This document shows positions 26,493 to 35,838 of a stretch of 64,000 nucleotides of DNA, one piece after another; the stretch's first letter is position 1; the number at the start of each line of letters is the position of its first letter. Source of the stretch: Streptococcus mitis (GTDB lineage: Bacteria; Bacillota; Bacilli; Lactobacillales; Streptococcaceae); NCBI RefSeq assembly GCF_002096845.1, contig NZ_NCVK01000012.1:62001-126000 (forward strand), written 5' to 3'. A model generated the notes under the pieces. The model was not told where the DNA came from. It saw only the letters and a list, made by a program, of their open reading frames with translations, and did no database searches. The position numbers were made by a program, and so were the translations under genes.

Positions 26493-26840
26493 TTATTTTA
26501 TACGATAAAAATCAATCACTAGACCAGCAGGGCCTTTAACAAGCAAGGATTCTGTTCCCCAATCCGTTTCACAAGGACCGTGTAAAATCTCGATACCGAT
26601 CTCTTTTAAACGTTGGTAATTCTGGTCTACATCCTCAACCTCGATATGAAGAATGATTCCTGACTGAAAATCTTCCACAGGAATCAAATGATTTTGGGAC
26701 AACATCAGACAGTGACTGCCAATCGTAAACTGAGCAAAACCTTGGTCAGCATAATCTGCCTGTTTATCCAAAGTAAGCTCCAAGTCAGCACAGACTTGGG
26801 GAACATCTGAAACGATAATATCTAATTGATTTAAATCCAT
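26493..26840 (-). CDS. VOC-superfamily (glyoxalase/bleomycin resistance fold) protein
   Basis: 115 residues with the paired beta-alpha-beta-beta-beta modules of the vicinal oxygen chelate fold: MDLNQLDIIVSDVPQVCADL opens the first, and GIILHIEVEDVDQNYQRLKE opens the second. The end LLVKGPAGLVIDFYRIK is typical. It may bind a metal or sequester a small toxic compound. No partner enzyme is nearby. It is flanked by two copies of the same terminator hairpin, so it forms its own unit. Confidence 0.82.
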   Translation of the reverse strand: MDLNQLDIIVSDVPQVCADLELTLDKQADYADQGFAQFTIGSHCLMLSQNHLIPVEDFQSGIILHIEVEDVDQNYQRLKEIGIEILHGPCETDWGTESLLVKGPAGLVIDFYRIK

Positions 26841-26856
26841 TTACTATCCTCCATAA

Positions 26857-26882
26857 AAAGACCGGATTGCTCCGATCTTTTC
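26857..26882 (-). terminator. Third copy of the GATCGGA...TCCGGTC terminator
   Basis: The same hairpin with GCAA loop and T run lies just upstream of the VOC gene and downstream of spxB, and may end residual spxB transcripts. Confidence 0.6.
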
Positions 26883-26996
26883 AAGTTTCTCTCTATGAAA
26901 ATCAAAGAATAAACAAGGTAAAACCAAGTTTGATGGCAAATCTTTGCTCATCAAACTACGAAAAATCCTTTGGGACTTTTTCTAGGCTCCACACTA

Positions 26997-27035
26997 GATT
27001 CCATCATTGAAATTTATGGTTTCAATGATGGAATC
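26997..27035. repeat. Perfect 16-bp inverted repeat downstream of spxB
   Basis: Arms 26997-27012 and 27020-27035 (GATTCCATCATTGAAA and its exact complement) flank a 7-base centre. No U tract follows on either strand, so it is not a classical intrinsic terminator. It may stabilise the spxB mRNA 3' end. Confidence 0.8.
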
Positions 27036-27094
27036 GTCGGCAGTAATCTAATAAAGAAGTCTATAAATTTATCTTTGATTTTCGACGAGAGAAA

Positions 27095-28870
27095 TTATTT
27101 AATTGCGCGTGATTGCAACCCTTCTTCTTCCAAGAAGAGGCGGAATGGTACGAGTTCTTCTGCTTCGTATTTTTCCTTGAAGGCTTTGATTGCTTCTTCT
27201 GAGTGAAGTTTTGGATCCAATTCAAGTACTTCTACTGGAAGTGGACGGTGTGGAGTGATGCGAGCATCGATAACAACAGTTTTACCTTCTTTGTTGAGTT
27301 TGACAGCTTCTGCAACAACTGCATCGATGTCTTCGATACGGTCAACTGTAAATCCAACAGCTCCTTGAGCTTCAGCGATTTTCGCATAGTCAGCATTAGG
27401 GAAGTCACAACCAAACAAGTGTTTGTTTGTGTCTTCGTATTTGTCCTTGATGAAGGCATATTTACCATTTGAGAAGACAACGTTGATAACTGGAAGGTCG
27501 TATTGAACGTTTGTGATAACGTCTGGGTAGCACATGTTGAATGCACCGTCACCCATGATGTTCCATACTTGGCGATCTGGATTGTCTTTCTTAGCAGCGA
27601 TACCACCAGGAAGGGCAATACCCATTGTCGCAAAGAGTGGAGATGTACGCCACATGTTCTTAGGTGTCATGTGAAGGTGACGAGTAGATGTTTGAGTAGT
27701 GTCACCTACGTCGATTGAGTAGATAGCGTCTTGATCAGCATGTTTGTTGATTGCATTGTAAACTTGATACAATTGCAATTCACCCTCAGTTTTACCTTCG
27801 ATTTTGTTCATGTAATCACGCCAGTTTTGGTTGTTCTTAACGTTTGCACGCCACCATGGAGTAGATTCAACTGGGTTTACTTTGTCAAGGATAGCTTTAG
27901 CTGCTTGACCTGCGTCACCAAGGATTGAAGCGTCAAGGGCATGACGTTTACCAAGTTTGTAAGGGTCGATATCGACTTGGATGAATTTTTCAGTGTTCTT
28001 GAATGCTTCGTAAACTTCAGCAAATGGGAAGTTTGAACCAAGGAAAAGAACTGTGTCTGCTTCAAAGACCACTTCGTTGGCTGGCTTCCAACCAACACGG
28101 TAAGCAGAACCTGTCAAACCTTCATAGTTCCATTCGAAAGCTTCAAAGTTTTTACCAGTTGTGATGATTGGTGCTTTGATTTTACGTGACAATTCAGTAA
28201 TCACTTCACCAGCTTTAACACCACCGTAACCAGCGTAAATAACTGGACGTTCAGCATTGTTCAAGATTTCAACAGCTTTGTTGATTTCAACTTCGTTCAA
28301 AGCAGGAGCGATGAATGAACGTTCGTATGAACCTGAACCGTAGTATGAGTTTTCGTCGATTTCTTGGAAACCGAAGTTTACTGGGATTTCAACAACAGCT
28401 GGACCTTTTTTAGAAACTGCAGCACGGCAAGCTTCGTCAATAACTTTTGGCAATTGCTCAGCGTAAGCTACACGTTTGTTATATACAGCGATACCGTTGT
28501 ACATTGGGTTTTGGTTCAATTCTTGGAAAGCATCCATGTTCAATTCATTAACTGGACGTGATCCAAGGATTGCTAGGAATGGAGTGTTATCCATAGCTGC
28601 ATCGTAAACACCGTTAATCAAGTGAGTCGCACCTGGACCACCTGAACCAACTGCAACCCCGATTGAGCCGCCGAATTTAGCTTGCATAACCGCTGCAAGA
28701 GCACCTGTTTCTTCGTGGCGAACTTGCAAGAAGCGGATGTCTTTGTCTTCAGCCAAAGCATCCATCAATGAGCTGAGTGTTCCTGATGGGATACCGTAGA
28801 TTGTGTCTACGCCCCATGTTTTCAATACATTAAGCATTGCTGCAGATGCAGTAATTTTCCCTTGAGTCAT
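27095..28870 (-). CDS. spxB: Pyruvate oxidase
   Basis: 591 residues. Oxidises pyruvate with phosphate and oxygen to acetyl phosphate, CO2 and hydrogen peroxide, using thiamine diphosphate and FAD. Domains: ThDP pyrimidine-binding (about 1-180; catalytic-Glu region [11 protein letters not shown]), central FAD domain (190-340), and ThDP pyrophosphate-binding domain with [12 protein letters not shown] (GDG...N motif). The sequence fits mitis-group SpxB, the main peroxide source. Two cre-like sites precede it, consistent with CcpA control. Codon usage suggests high expression. Confidence 0.96.
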   Translation of the reverse strand: MTQGKITASAAMLNVLKTWGVDTIYGIPSGTLSSLMDALAEDKDIRFLQVRHEETGALAAVMQAKFGGSIGVAVGSGGPGATHLINGVYDAAMDNTPFLAILGSRPVNELNMDAFQELNQNPMYNGIAVYNKRVAYAEQLPKVIDEACRAAVSKKGPAVVEIPVNFGFQEIDENSYYGSGSYERSFIAPALNEVEINKAVEILNNAERPVIYAGYGGVKAGEVITELSRKIKAPIITTGKNFEAFEWNYEGLTGSAYRVGWKPANEVVFEADTVLFLGSNFPFAEVYEAFKNTEKFIQVDIDPYKLGKRHALDASILGDAGQAAKAILDKVNPVESTPWWRANVKNNQNWRDYMNKIEGKTEGELQLYQVYNAINKHADQDAIYSIDVGDTTQTSTRHLHMTPKNMWRTSPLFATMGIALPGGIAAKKDNPDRQVWNIMGDGAFNMCYPDVITNVQYDLPVINVVFSNGKYAFIKDKYEDTNKHLFGCDFPNADYAKIAEAQGAVGFTVDRIEDIDAVVAEAVKLNKEGKTVVIDARITPHRPLPVEVLELDPKLHSEEAIKAFKEKYEAEELVPFRLFLEEEGLQSRAIK

Positions 28871-28928
28871 AATGATAACTCTCCTTCAAATATTTTTAAA
28901 TCTACTAAAAAAGGTTTCATATAGTTTT

Positions 28929-28941
28929 TGAAAACGTTTCA
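28929..28941 (-). promoter_or_regulatory. cre-like site 1 upstream of spxB
   Basis: TGAAAACGTTTCA matches the catabolite-responsive element core, about 60 bases upstream of the spxB start. CcpA binding is inferred. Confidence 0.6.
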
Positions 28942-29030
28942 GTAAATTTTTACAATACTAATTTATCACATTTATTTTGACTTTACTAAGAATCTGCTCA
29001 GAAGTTTTTATTCTCTATTACAGTACAGTT

Positions 29031-29042
29031 TGAAAACGTTTT
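29031..29042 (-). promoter_or_regulatory. cre-like site 2 upstream of spxB
   Basis: TGAAAACGTTTT lies about 100 bases further upstream than site 1. Paired sites could allow looping. Confidence 0.5.
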
Positions 29043-29062
29043 TTAGACTCTGTTTTATAATA

Positions 29063-29084
29063 AAAAGCGAGCAAACTCGCTTTT
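29063..29084 (-). terminator. Terminator after copA
   Basis: AAAAGCGAG / CTCGCTTTT stem with a TTTG loop, overlapping the copA stop and followed by TTTATTATA on the minus strand. Confidence 0.75.
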
Positions 29085-31326
29085 AGTCTATTTTACTAAA
29101 GTTTAGTAAGAGTGAACTAGTCAGAACAGATACAGAACTAAAGGCCATAGCTAGACCTGCCAGTTCTGGATTGAGGGCCAGTCCAACACCTGAAAAGACT
29201 CCTGCTGCAATCGGAATTCCGGCGACATTGTAGATAAAGGCCCAGAAAAGATTGAGCAGAATTCGATTAAAGGTTTTCTTACTCATGTCAAAAGCACGAA
29301 CCACTCCTAGGAGGTTATTAGTTGTCAACACCAAATCTGCTGACTCGATAGCAATATCTGTTCCAGCTCCCATAGCAATCCCCACATCTGCTACACTGAG
29401 GGCAGGAGCGTCATTGATACCGTCCCCAACAAAGGCTACTTTGCCAGCCACTTGTAGCTTATGGATTTCATGGGCTTTTTCTTCTGGCAAGACACCTGCA
29501 ATGACCTCTTCGATTCCAATCTGATCGGCAATGGCACGCGCCACACCTGCATTGTCTCCTGTCAGCATGACTGTTTTAAGACCTCGTTTTTTCAACTGAC
29601 TGATGGCTAGCTTAGCATTTTCCTTAGGGATATCTTGCAAAGCAAGCAAGCCTTTGATTTCATTGTCCACAGCCAAAAACACAACTGTCTTAGCTTCTTT
29701 TTCCAGTTCTTCTAGTTTTTCTTGATAAATGCTAGAAATATCCATGCCATCCAGCATTTTAGCATTTCCAAGTAAGACTTGTTTTCCAGCTATTTGCCCT
29801 GAGACACCTTTTCCGTGCAAGGCTTGGAAATTTTCAACAGTTTGAAGCTCAAGTCCAGCTTCACTCGCTCGTTTCACAACGGCTTCAGCCAGTGGGTGTT
29901 GAGAAGCTTCTTCCAAGGAAGCTGCCAATCCAAGCACTTCTACTTCGTCGCCGATGATATCTGTTACCACAGGTTTCCCTTCCGTCAAAGTTCCTGTCTT
30001 ATCAAAAACAATAGTTTGGACTTTCTGGATTTCCTGTAGAACCGTTCCATTTTTGAGGAGAACTCCCATCTTGGCACTGCGACCTGTCCCCACCATAAGG
30101 GCTGTCGGTGTTGCAAGTCCCAAGGCACAAGGGCAGGCGATAATCAAAACAGCCACTCCGTAGAGAAGAGAAGACACAAAGCTAGCTCCAAGCACAACTA
30201 CACTATCCCTGAGCAAGACAAACCAAACCCAAAAGGTCACAATCCCTAAAATGACAACTGCTGGGACAAAAATGCCTGAAATTTTATCCGTCAAGTCCTG
30301 AATCGGCGCACGACTGGTTTGAGCTTTCTTCACAAAATCCACAATCTGAGCCAAAACAGTCTCTGAACCAACTTTTTCTGCTCTAAAAACAAGCGTTCCA
30401 CTATTATTGATGGTTGAACCAATGACGGTATCTCCAACTGTCTTGTCCACTGGTAGGCTCTCACCTGTCACCATGGATTCGTCAATACTGGACACACCTT
30501 CTACTACGACACCATCAACAGCAATCTTTTCACCGGGACGCACTCTAATCAGATCACCTACCTTGACTTGCTCCAAGGGAACTTGAACATAGTTATCCTC
30601 ACGCAAGACTTCTGCAGTTTTAGCCTGCAAGTCAAGTAATTTCTCCACAGCTTGGGAAGTATTTTTCCGCATTTTCTCCTCAAAAACAGCTCCCATAAGA
30701 ACGAAGAAGAAGATAAATGCAGCACTTTCAAAGTAAACAGGGAGACCAGCGAAGAGGGCAACTAAGCTATAGAAATAGGCCACTAGGGTTCCCAGAGCAA
30801 CCAAGGTATCCATGTTGGCATTGTGCTTTTTAAAACTAGCCCAAGCACTTTGGATATAAGGACCACCTGCTACTAGCATAATCGGTGTTGTGGCTAAAAA
30901 GGTGCCCCAACGCATGACTTGGTGACTAATTCCTCCTATCGACATCCCAATCATGAGAATCACAAGAGGCACAGTAAAGATACTAGTAATCCAAAAACGC
31001 TGTAAAAGTGATAGAGATTTTCGAGTCTTCTCAACAACTGTATAGCTTCCTTTTTGCATCTTCATGCCACAAGAAAATTCATGTTGGCCTAATTCTTGAG
31101 GTGTAAAACGAATGACTTTCTCCTCATCTACGCCGATTGGTTCCAAGATGCCTTCTTCTTCAAACAGAATTTCCTTGTAACAGTTTGAAGGAGTTGCTCG
31201 ATGAAAGGTAATCTCAGCTGGAATCCCTTTTTGAAGCTGGATATGGGCTGGATGGTAGCCTTTGTCTGCCGTGATACGGATTTTTTGAACACCATTTTCA
31301 AGACTTGCTTTTACAATTTCAGTCAT
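29083..31326 (-). CDS. copA: Copper-exporting P1B-type ATPase
   Basis: 747 residues. Pumps Cu(I) out of the cell. The N-terminal domain (about 1-100) is cupredoxin-like rather than a heavy-metal CxxC domain, with the copper site [14 protein letters not shown]. Eight TM helices follow; TM6 has the CPC motif ([12 protein letters not shown]), the phosphorylation motif is DKTGTLTEG, and [10 protein letters not shown] closes the P-domain. TGESLPVDK marks the actuator domain. It is the third gene of copY-cupA-copA. Confidence 0.96.
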   Translation of the reverse strand: MTEIVKASLENGVQKIRITADKGYHPAHIQLQKGIPAEITFHRATPSNCYKEILFEEEGILEPIGVDEEKVIRFTPQELGQHEFSCGMKMQKGSYTVVEKTRKSLSLLQRFWITSIFTVPLVILMIGMSIGGISHQVMRWGTFLATTPIMLVAGGPYIQSAWASFKKHNANMDTLVALGTLVAYFYSLVALFAGLPVYFESAAFIFFFVLMGAVFEEKMRKNTSQAVEKLLDLQAKTAEVLREDNYVQVPLEQVKVGDLIRVRPGEKIAVDGVVVEGVSSIDESMVTGESLPVDKTVGDTVIGSTINNSGTLVFRAEKVGSETVLAQIVDFVKKAQTSRAPIQDLTDKISGIFVPAVVILGIVTFWVWFVLLRDSVVVLGASFVSSLLYGVAVLIIACPCALGLATPTALMVGTGRSAKMGVLLKNGTVLQEIQKVQTIVFDKTGTLTEGKPVVTDIIGDEVEVLGLAASLEEASQHPLAEAVVKRASEAGLELQTVENFQALHGKGVSGQIAGKQVLLGNAKMLDGMDISSIYQEKLEELEKEAKTVVFLAVDNEIKGLLALQDIPKENAKLAISQLKKRGLKTVMLTGDNAGVARAIADQIGIEEVIAGVLPEEKAHEIHKLQVAGKVAFVGDGINDAPALSVADVGIAMGAGTDIAIESADLVLTTNNLLGVVRAFDMSKKTFNRILLNLFWAFIYNVAGIPIAAGVFSGVGLALNPELAGLAMAFSSVSVLTSSLLLNFSKID

Positions 31327-31335
31327 ATCATTCTC

Positions 31336-31707
31336 CTATTCTACAATCATCTTGCCGTGCATCATATTCATGCCACAAGAGAAACCATACTCTCCAGCCT
31401 GCTCAGGTGTGATTTCCACTACATACTCTTCCCCCATAGGCAGGTCCGCATGCACACCAAAGTCTGGAAAGACGATCTGATCCAAACAAGGTGAAGGATC
31501 CTTGCGGTCAAAAACAATGCGGGCTGGCACTGATTTTTTGAGGATAATCAACTCAGGCGTATAGCCCCCCATGACCTCCACTCGAATCTCTTGGTAGCCG
31601 TTTTTTTGCTGGGCTTTTTGTCCAGATTTTTCAGGCTTTTTGAAAAACCAAAACAAGATAAACGCGATAAGGGCAATACAAATAATGGTTACAATACTAT
31701 TTAACAT
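31336..31707 (-). CDS. cupA: Copper chaperone CupA, membrane-anchored cupredoxin
   Basis: 123 residues. One N-terminal TM helix (about 5-25, VTIICIALIAFILFWFF) anchors a cupredoxin-like domain whose C-terminus GFSCGMNMMHGKM supplies Cys and Met ligands for Cu(I). In pneumococcus CupA hands copper to the matching N-terminal domain of CopA, which is homologous here. It lies 9 bases upstream of copA, in the CopY operon. Confidence 0.95.
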   Translation of the reverse strand: MLNSIVTIICIALIAFILFWFFKKPEKSGQKAQQKNGYQEIRVEVMGGYTPELIILKKSVPARIVFDRKDPSPCLDQIVFPDFGVHADLPMGEEYVVEITPEQAGEYGFSCGMNMMHGKMIVE

Positions 31708-31717
31708 GACGTCTCCT

Positions 31718-32113
31718 TTACATACAATTACATCTTACTTCTGTTACAGCGCTTGATTTCTTCTCAGAAATCACAGCTTCCAAGTCTTCCAAGTCAGCCT
31801 GAGTAAAATCACATTCAGCAATCAAATCAGCCAACAAGTTCTTAATCCTACGAGAACAAACCTTGTCCTTGATATCTTGGACAAGTAAATCCCGACTTTG
31901 GTCCAAAGTTAAAAGGGCTGAATAGACAAAGAACTTGCCTTCTTTTTTCCTTGTCAGACACTCTTTCTCAACCAAACGAGCCAAAAGAGTTTGAATGGTT
32001 GACTTGGACCAGTCGAACCGCTCCGCCAGAACCCTGATCAAATCCGTACTGGTCTGCTCTCCTTGCATCCAAATAATCTTCATGACCTGCCATTCTGCAT
32101 CTGAAATCTGCAT
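31718..32113 (-). CDS. copY: Copper-responsive repressor CopY
   Basis: 131 residues from MQISDAEWQVMKIIW at 32113; the frame extends further up to 32143 but lacks a Shine-Dalgarno there. It is a BlaI/MecI-type winged helix (about 1-75). The C-terminus ends EVRCNCM, which is one Cys-x-Cys, where enterococcal CopY has two such pairs. Copper displaces zinc from this site and releases DNA. Two cop boxes lie in the promoter directly upstream. Confidence 0.95.
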   Translation of the reverse strand: MQISDAEWQVMKIIWMQGEQTSTDLIRVLAERFDWSKSTIQTLLARLVEKECLTRKKEGKFFVYSALLTLDQSRDLLVQDIKDKVCSRRIKNLLADLIAECDFTQADLEDLEAVISEKKSSAVTEVRCNCM

Positions 32114-32130
32114 AATCACACCTCCAAAAT

Positions 32131-32183
32131 CTACATTTGTCAATTATAATTATCAGTATACTCTTAAAATCTACATTTGTCAA
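32131..32183 (-). promoter_or_regulatory. cop operon promoter with two cop boxes
   Basis: Identical CTACATTTGTCAA boxes lie at 32131-32143 and 32171-32183, each containing the ACA-N2-TGT core of CopY operators. On the minus strand TTGACA (32178-32183) overlaps the distal box; TATACT (32155-32160) follows after a 17-base spacer. The proximal box lies just downstream of the -10, so CopY would block both ends. Confidence 0.88.
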
Positions 32184-32237
32184 CTATAAAATTCAAATCT
32201 TTCTCTTTTTTTAAAATTTTCATTTCAAAAGTGTTTA

Positions 32238-32357
32238 ATACTCAATAAAAATCAAAGAGCAAACTAGAAAGCTAGGCGCAGGCTGTTCAAAGAACTGCTT
32301 TGAGGTTTCAGTCACATATATAATCCAAGGGGTTTAAAGAGATTTTCGAAGAGTATA
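32238..32357 (+). repeat. BOX element in the copY-lctO gap
   Basis: Starts ATACTCAATAAAAATCAAAG, contains AGCTAGGCGCAGGCTG and a degenerate middle (GTTCAAAGAACTGCTTTGAGG), and ends GATTTTCGAAGAGTATA. boxA and boxC ends are recognisable; boxB is diverged. Confidence 0.8.
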
Positions 32358-32397
32358 AAACAGCTTGCCTCCACATCAAATGGAGGCAAGCTGTTTT
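32357..32397 (-). terminator. Strong terminator after lctO
   Basis: A perfect 17-bp stem (AAAACAGCTTGCCTCCA and its complement) with a 7-base loop begins 2 bases after the lctO stop. The stem ends in A/T runs, so it could serve both strands. Confidence 0.85.
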
Positions 32398-32398
32398 A

Positions 32399-33535
32399 TC
32401 AATACAATTTTAAGTCACGAGGGTCAACTGGGAAGGTTGGGTTGTATGGGTTGTGACGGAGTTTGAAGTGTTTGACATCTTCAATAGTCTGAGTTCCAGA
32501 CAATTGCATAACTGTCTTCAATTCCGCATTCAAATGTTCAAAGACTTGACGCACACCAACACTACCACCAAGGGCCAAGCCATAGATAACAGGGCGACCA
32601 ATAGCTACCAAGTCTGCTCCTGAAGCCAAGGCTTTAAAGACATGTTGACCACGACGAACACCAGAGTCAAAGACAATTGGCACACGTTTATCAACTGCTT
32701 CTGCCACTTCTTGAAGTGAATCGAAGGCAGCTGGTCCACCGTCGATTTGGCGGCCACCATGGTTGGTTACCCAGATACCAGAAGCTCCTGCAGCAAGCGA
32801 ACGTTCAACGTCCTCACGGCATTGTGGTCCCTTGACATAAACAGGAAGTCCTGAGTATTCAGCGATAAATTCTACATCGCGTGGAGACAAGCGTTGTTTA
32901 GCTGATTTGTAAACAAAGTCCATTGATTTTCCAGCACCTTCTGGCAGGTATTCTTCAACAATCGGCATGCCAACTGGGAAGACAAACCCATTACGCTTAT
33001 CCACTTCACGATTACCCCCTACAGTAGCATCTGCCGTCAAGACAATCGCTTTATAACCTTCAGCCTTCACACGATCCATGATGTGGCGATTGATACCGTC
33101 ATCCTTACTAAAGTAAAATTGGAACCAGTGAGGTGTCCCTTGAAGGGCTTCCGTAATTTCTGGAAGGTCAACAGTAGAGTAAGAGCTGGTTGTATAAAGA
33201 GAACCAAACTCATGAACACCACGCGCAGTCGCCACTTCACCCTGTTCATTTGCCAATTTATGAGCCGCAACAGGCGCCATAATGATTGGTGAAGACAATT
33301 TTTCACCTGCAAATTCAATCTCTGTACTTGGATTTTCTACATTGCAAAGCGTATGCGGAACGATGAGTTTGTGGTTAAAGGCGCGAATATTCTCACGTAA
33401 AGTAAAAGTATCTTCCGCCCCACTAGCGATATAGCCAAATGCTGCTTTAGGAATAACTTGTTGCGCCATTGGCTCCAAATCATAGGTATTGATGAAATCT
33501 ACATGACCTTCTGCATTGCTTGTTTTGTATGACAT
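32399..33535 (-). CDS. lctO: Lactate oxidase
   Basis: 378 residues, FMN-dependent alpha-hydroxy-acid oxidase. Converts lactate and oxygen to pyruvate and hydrogen peroxide, feeding SpxB. The active-site His is in WVTNHGGRQIDGG, FMN contacts lie in GYIASGAEDTFTLREN and in the IVFDSGVRRGQ stretch. Length is normal. A cre-like palindrome precedes the start. Together with spxB it provides the two peroxide-forming steps in this window. Confidence 0.95.
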   Translation of the reverse strand: MSYKTSNAEGHVDFINTYDLEPMAQQVIPKAAFGYIASGAEDTFTLRENIRAFNHKLIVPHTLCNVENPSTEIEFAGEKLSSPIIMAPVAAHKLANEQGEVATARGVHEFGSLYTTSSYSTVDLPEITEALQGTPHWFQFYFSKDDGINRHIMDRVKAEGYKAIVLTADATVGGNREVDKRNGFVFPVGMPIVEEYLPEGAGKSMDFVYKSAKQRLSPRDVEFIAEYSGLPVYVKGPQCREDVERSLAAGASGIWVTNHGGRQIDGGPAAFDSLQEVAEAVDKRVPIVFDSGVRRGQHVFKALASGADLVAIGRPVIYGLALGGSVGVRQVFEHLNAELKTVMQLSGTQTIEDVKHFKLRHNPYNPTFPVDPRDLKLY

Positions 33536-33552
33536 AAGATGTCCTCCTTAGT

Positions 33553-33568
33553 AAGTAAGCGTTTACTT
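33553..33568. promoter_or_regulatory. cre-like palindrome upstream of lctO
   Basis: AAGTAAGCGTTTACTT, close to a perfect palindrome and to the CcpA cre consensus, lies about 18 bases upstream of the lctO start. Confidence 0.6.
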
Positions 33569-33750
33569 TGTATATTACAAAAATATCTTAACTCTTTTTT
33601 CAAAACTTTTCAAATATTTTGTTTGAAAATTTCAGAAATTTTATGTCTATGATAAAAAATCCTTATAACGGCAATAAAAAATACATATTATCCAAAGAAG
33701 ATTTTAAGTGCTACAATAACTGTATTATTTCTAGATGGGAGGTTCTATTT

Positions 33751-34431
33751 TTGGATTGGTCCATTGTTGAACAATATCTACCACTATATCAAAAGGCATT
33801 CTTTCTAACCTTGCATATTGCAGTTTGGGGAATTTTAGGATCCTTTCTGCTTGGTTTAATCGTTAGTATCATCCGACATTACCGCATCCCTGTTTTGGCG
33901 CAAATAGCGACAGCCTACATTGAATTGTCACGTAACACGCCCCTTTTGATTCAACTCTTCTTTCTCTACTTTGGTCTTCCCCGAATGGGGATTGTCCTAT
34001 CTTCAGAAGTCTGTGCTACTCTGGGACTGGTCTTTTTAGGAGGTTCCTATATGGCAGAATCTTTCCGAAGCGGACTGGAGGCCGTCAGTCAAACCCAGCA
34101 CGAGATTGGATTAGCCATCGGTCTGACACCTGTACAGGTCTTTCACTATGTAGTTCTGCCACAAGCAACAGCGGTAGCCCTACCCTCTTTTAGCGCCAAT
34201 GTCATTTTCCTCATCAAGGAAACCTCTGTTTTCTCAGCAGTAGCTTTGGCCGACCTCATGTACGTCGCCAAGGACTTGATTGGGCTCTACTATGAAACAG
34301 ACATTGCGCTAGCTATGTTGGTAATTGCTTATCTGATTATGCTGCTGCCCATCTCACTGGTCTTTAGCTGGATAGAAAGGAGGCTCCGCCATGCAGGATT
34401 CGGGAATCCAAGTACTCTTTCAGGGAAATAA
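33751..34431 (+). CDS. Polar amino acid ABC permease, first subunit, TTG start
   Basis: 226 residues from TTG at 33751 (LDWSIVEQYLPLYQKAFF), 8 bases after GGGAGG. The upstream ATG at 33643 would add 36 residues without hydrophobic character. Five TM helices and the permease coupling loop EIGLAIGLTPVQVFHYVVLPQA are typical of His/Glu/Gln-type importers. Its end overlaps the second permease by 41 bases. It partners with the other permease, the ATPase and the lipoprotein that follow. Confidence 0.88.
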   Translation: MDWSIVEQYLPLYQKAFFLTLHIAVWGILGSFLLGLIVSIIRHYRIPVLAQIATAYIELSRNTPLLIQLFFLYFGLPRMGIVLSSEVCATLGLVFLGGSYMAESFRSGLEAVSQTQHEIGLAIGLTPVQVFHYVVLPQATAVALPSFSANVIFLIKETSVFSAVALADLMYVAKDLIGLYYETDIALAMLVIAYLIMLLPISLVFSWIERRLRHAGFGNPSTLSGK

Positions 34432-35068
34432 CCTCCTGAGAATCTTACAGGGATTGGGCGTTACGATTGGCATATCCATCCTTTCTGTCCTCTTATCCAT
34501 GATATTCGGAACAGTCATGGGAATCATCATGACCTCCCATTCTAGAATCGTACGATTTTTAACACGATTGTATCTGGAATTCATCCGTATCATGCCCCAG
34601 CTGGTGCTACTCTTCATCGTTTACTTTGGCTTAGCTCGAAACTTTAATATCAATATCTCAGGTGAGACTTCAGCTATTATCGTTTTTACCCTATGGGGAA
34701 CAGCTGAAATGGGGGACTTGGTCCGTGGAGCTATCACTTCCCTCCCTAAGCATCAGTTTGAAAGTGGACAGGCGCTAGGCTTAACCAATGTTCAACTTTA
34801 CTACCACATCATCATCCCACAAGTCTTGAGAAGATTACTTCCACAAGCCATCAATCTTGTCACTCGGATGATTAAAACTACTTCCTTGGTCGTTTTGATT
34901 GGAGTTGTAGAGGTTACCAAGGTTGGACAACAAATCATCGATAGCAATCGCCTGACTATACCAACAGCTTCCTTTTGGATTTATGGAACCATTCTAGTCT
35001 TATATTTCGCAGTCTGCTTTCCTATTTCCAAACTATCTACTCACTTAGAAAAACATTGGAGGAACTAA
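34391..35068 (+). CDS. Polar amino acid ABC permease, second subunit
   Basis: 225 residues from the ATG at 34391, which lies within the end of the first permease gene after GGAGG. Five TM helices, with the coupling loop ESGQALGLTNVQLYYHIIIPQV. It forms the heterodimeric channel with the preceding protein. It ends directly against the ATPase ATG at 35069. Confidence 0.9.
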   Translation: MQDSGIQVLFQGNNLLRILQGLGVTIGISILSVLLSMIFGTVMGIIMTSHSRIVRFLTRLYLEFIRIMPQLVLLFIVYFGLARNFNINISGETSAIIVFTLWGTAEMGDLVRGAITSLPKHQFESGQALGLTNVQLYYHIIIPQVLRRLLPQAINLVTRMIKTTSLVVLIGVVEVTKVGQQIIDSNRLTIPTASFWIYGTILVLYFAVCFPISKLSTHLEKHWRN

Positions 35069-35827
35069 ATGTCTGAAACTATCTTAGAAATCAAGGAACT
35101 AAAAAAATCCTTCGGAGACAATCCCATCCTCCAAGGTCTATCCCTACAAATCAATAAAGGGGAAGTTGTCGTCATTCTAGGACCCTCTGGTTGTGGGAAA
35201 AGTACCCTCCTTCGTTGCCTCAATGGCTTAGAAAGTATTCAAGGTGGAGATATTCTTCTGGACGGTCAGTCTATCGTTGAAAATAAAAAAGATTTTCACC
35301 TAGTTCGCCAAAAGATTGGCATGGTCTTTCAAAGCTATGAACTCTTTCCCCATCTGGATGTCTTACAAAACCTCATCCTAGGTCCTATTAAGGCTCAAGG
35401 TCGCGACAAGAAGGAAGTAACGGAAGAAGCTCTGAAACTACTGGAACGTGTCGGTTTGCTAGATAAACAACATAGCTTTGCGCGTCAATTATCTGGCGGA
35501 CAGAAGCAACGGGTTGCAATTGTTCGTGCCCTCCTCATGCATCCAGAAATCATCCTTTTTGACGAAGTGACTGCTTCTCTGGACCCAGAAAGGGTGCGTG
35601 AAGTTCTGGAACTCATCAATGATTTAGCTCAAGAAGGTCGCACCATGATTTTAGTAACTCATGAAATGCAGTTTGCCCAAGCAATTGCCGATCGGATTAT
35701 CTTCCTCGACCAAGGGAAAATCGCTGAAGAGGGAACGGCTCAAGCCTTCTTTACCAATCCGCAAACCAAACGAGCTCAGGAATTTTTAAACGTCTTTGAC
35801 TTTAGCCAATTTGGCTCATATCTATAA
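35069..35827 (+). CDS. Polar amino acid ABC transporter ATPase
   Basis: 252 residues. Walker A GPSGCGKSTLLR, Q-loop VFQSYELFPH, signature LSGGQKQRVAI and Walker B IILFDEVTASLDPE are intact; the switch His is in LVTHEMQFA. The E-V-T-A-S-L-D-P variant after Walker B is typical of the GlnQ/ArtP subgroup. It powers the two upstream permeases. Confidence 0.93.
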   Translation: MSETILEIKELKKSFGDNPILQGLSLQINKGEVVVILGPSGCGKSTLLRCLNGLESIQGGDILLDGQSIVENKKDFHLVRQKIGMVFQSYELFPHLDVLQNLILGPIKAQGRDKKEVTEEALKLLERVGLLDKQHSFARQLSGGQKQRVAIVRALLMHPEIILFDEVTASLDPERVREVLELINDLAQEGRTMILVTHEMQFAQAIADRIIFLDQGKIAEEGTAQAFFTNPQTKRAQEFLNVFDFSQFGSYL

Positions 35828-35838
35828 AGGAGATTTTT

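Noticed and set aside
27232..27633. 133-codon minus-strand frame inside spxB
   Set aside because: It is an overlapping frame within a clear enzyme gene, with no start signals of its own.
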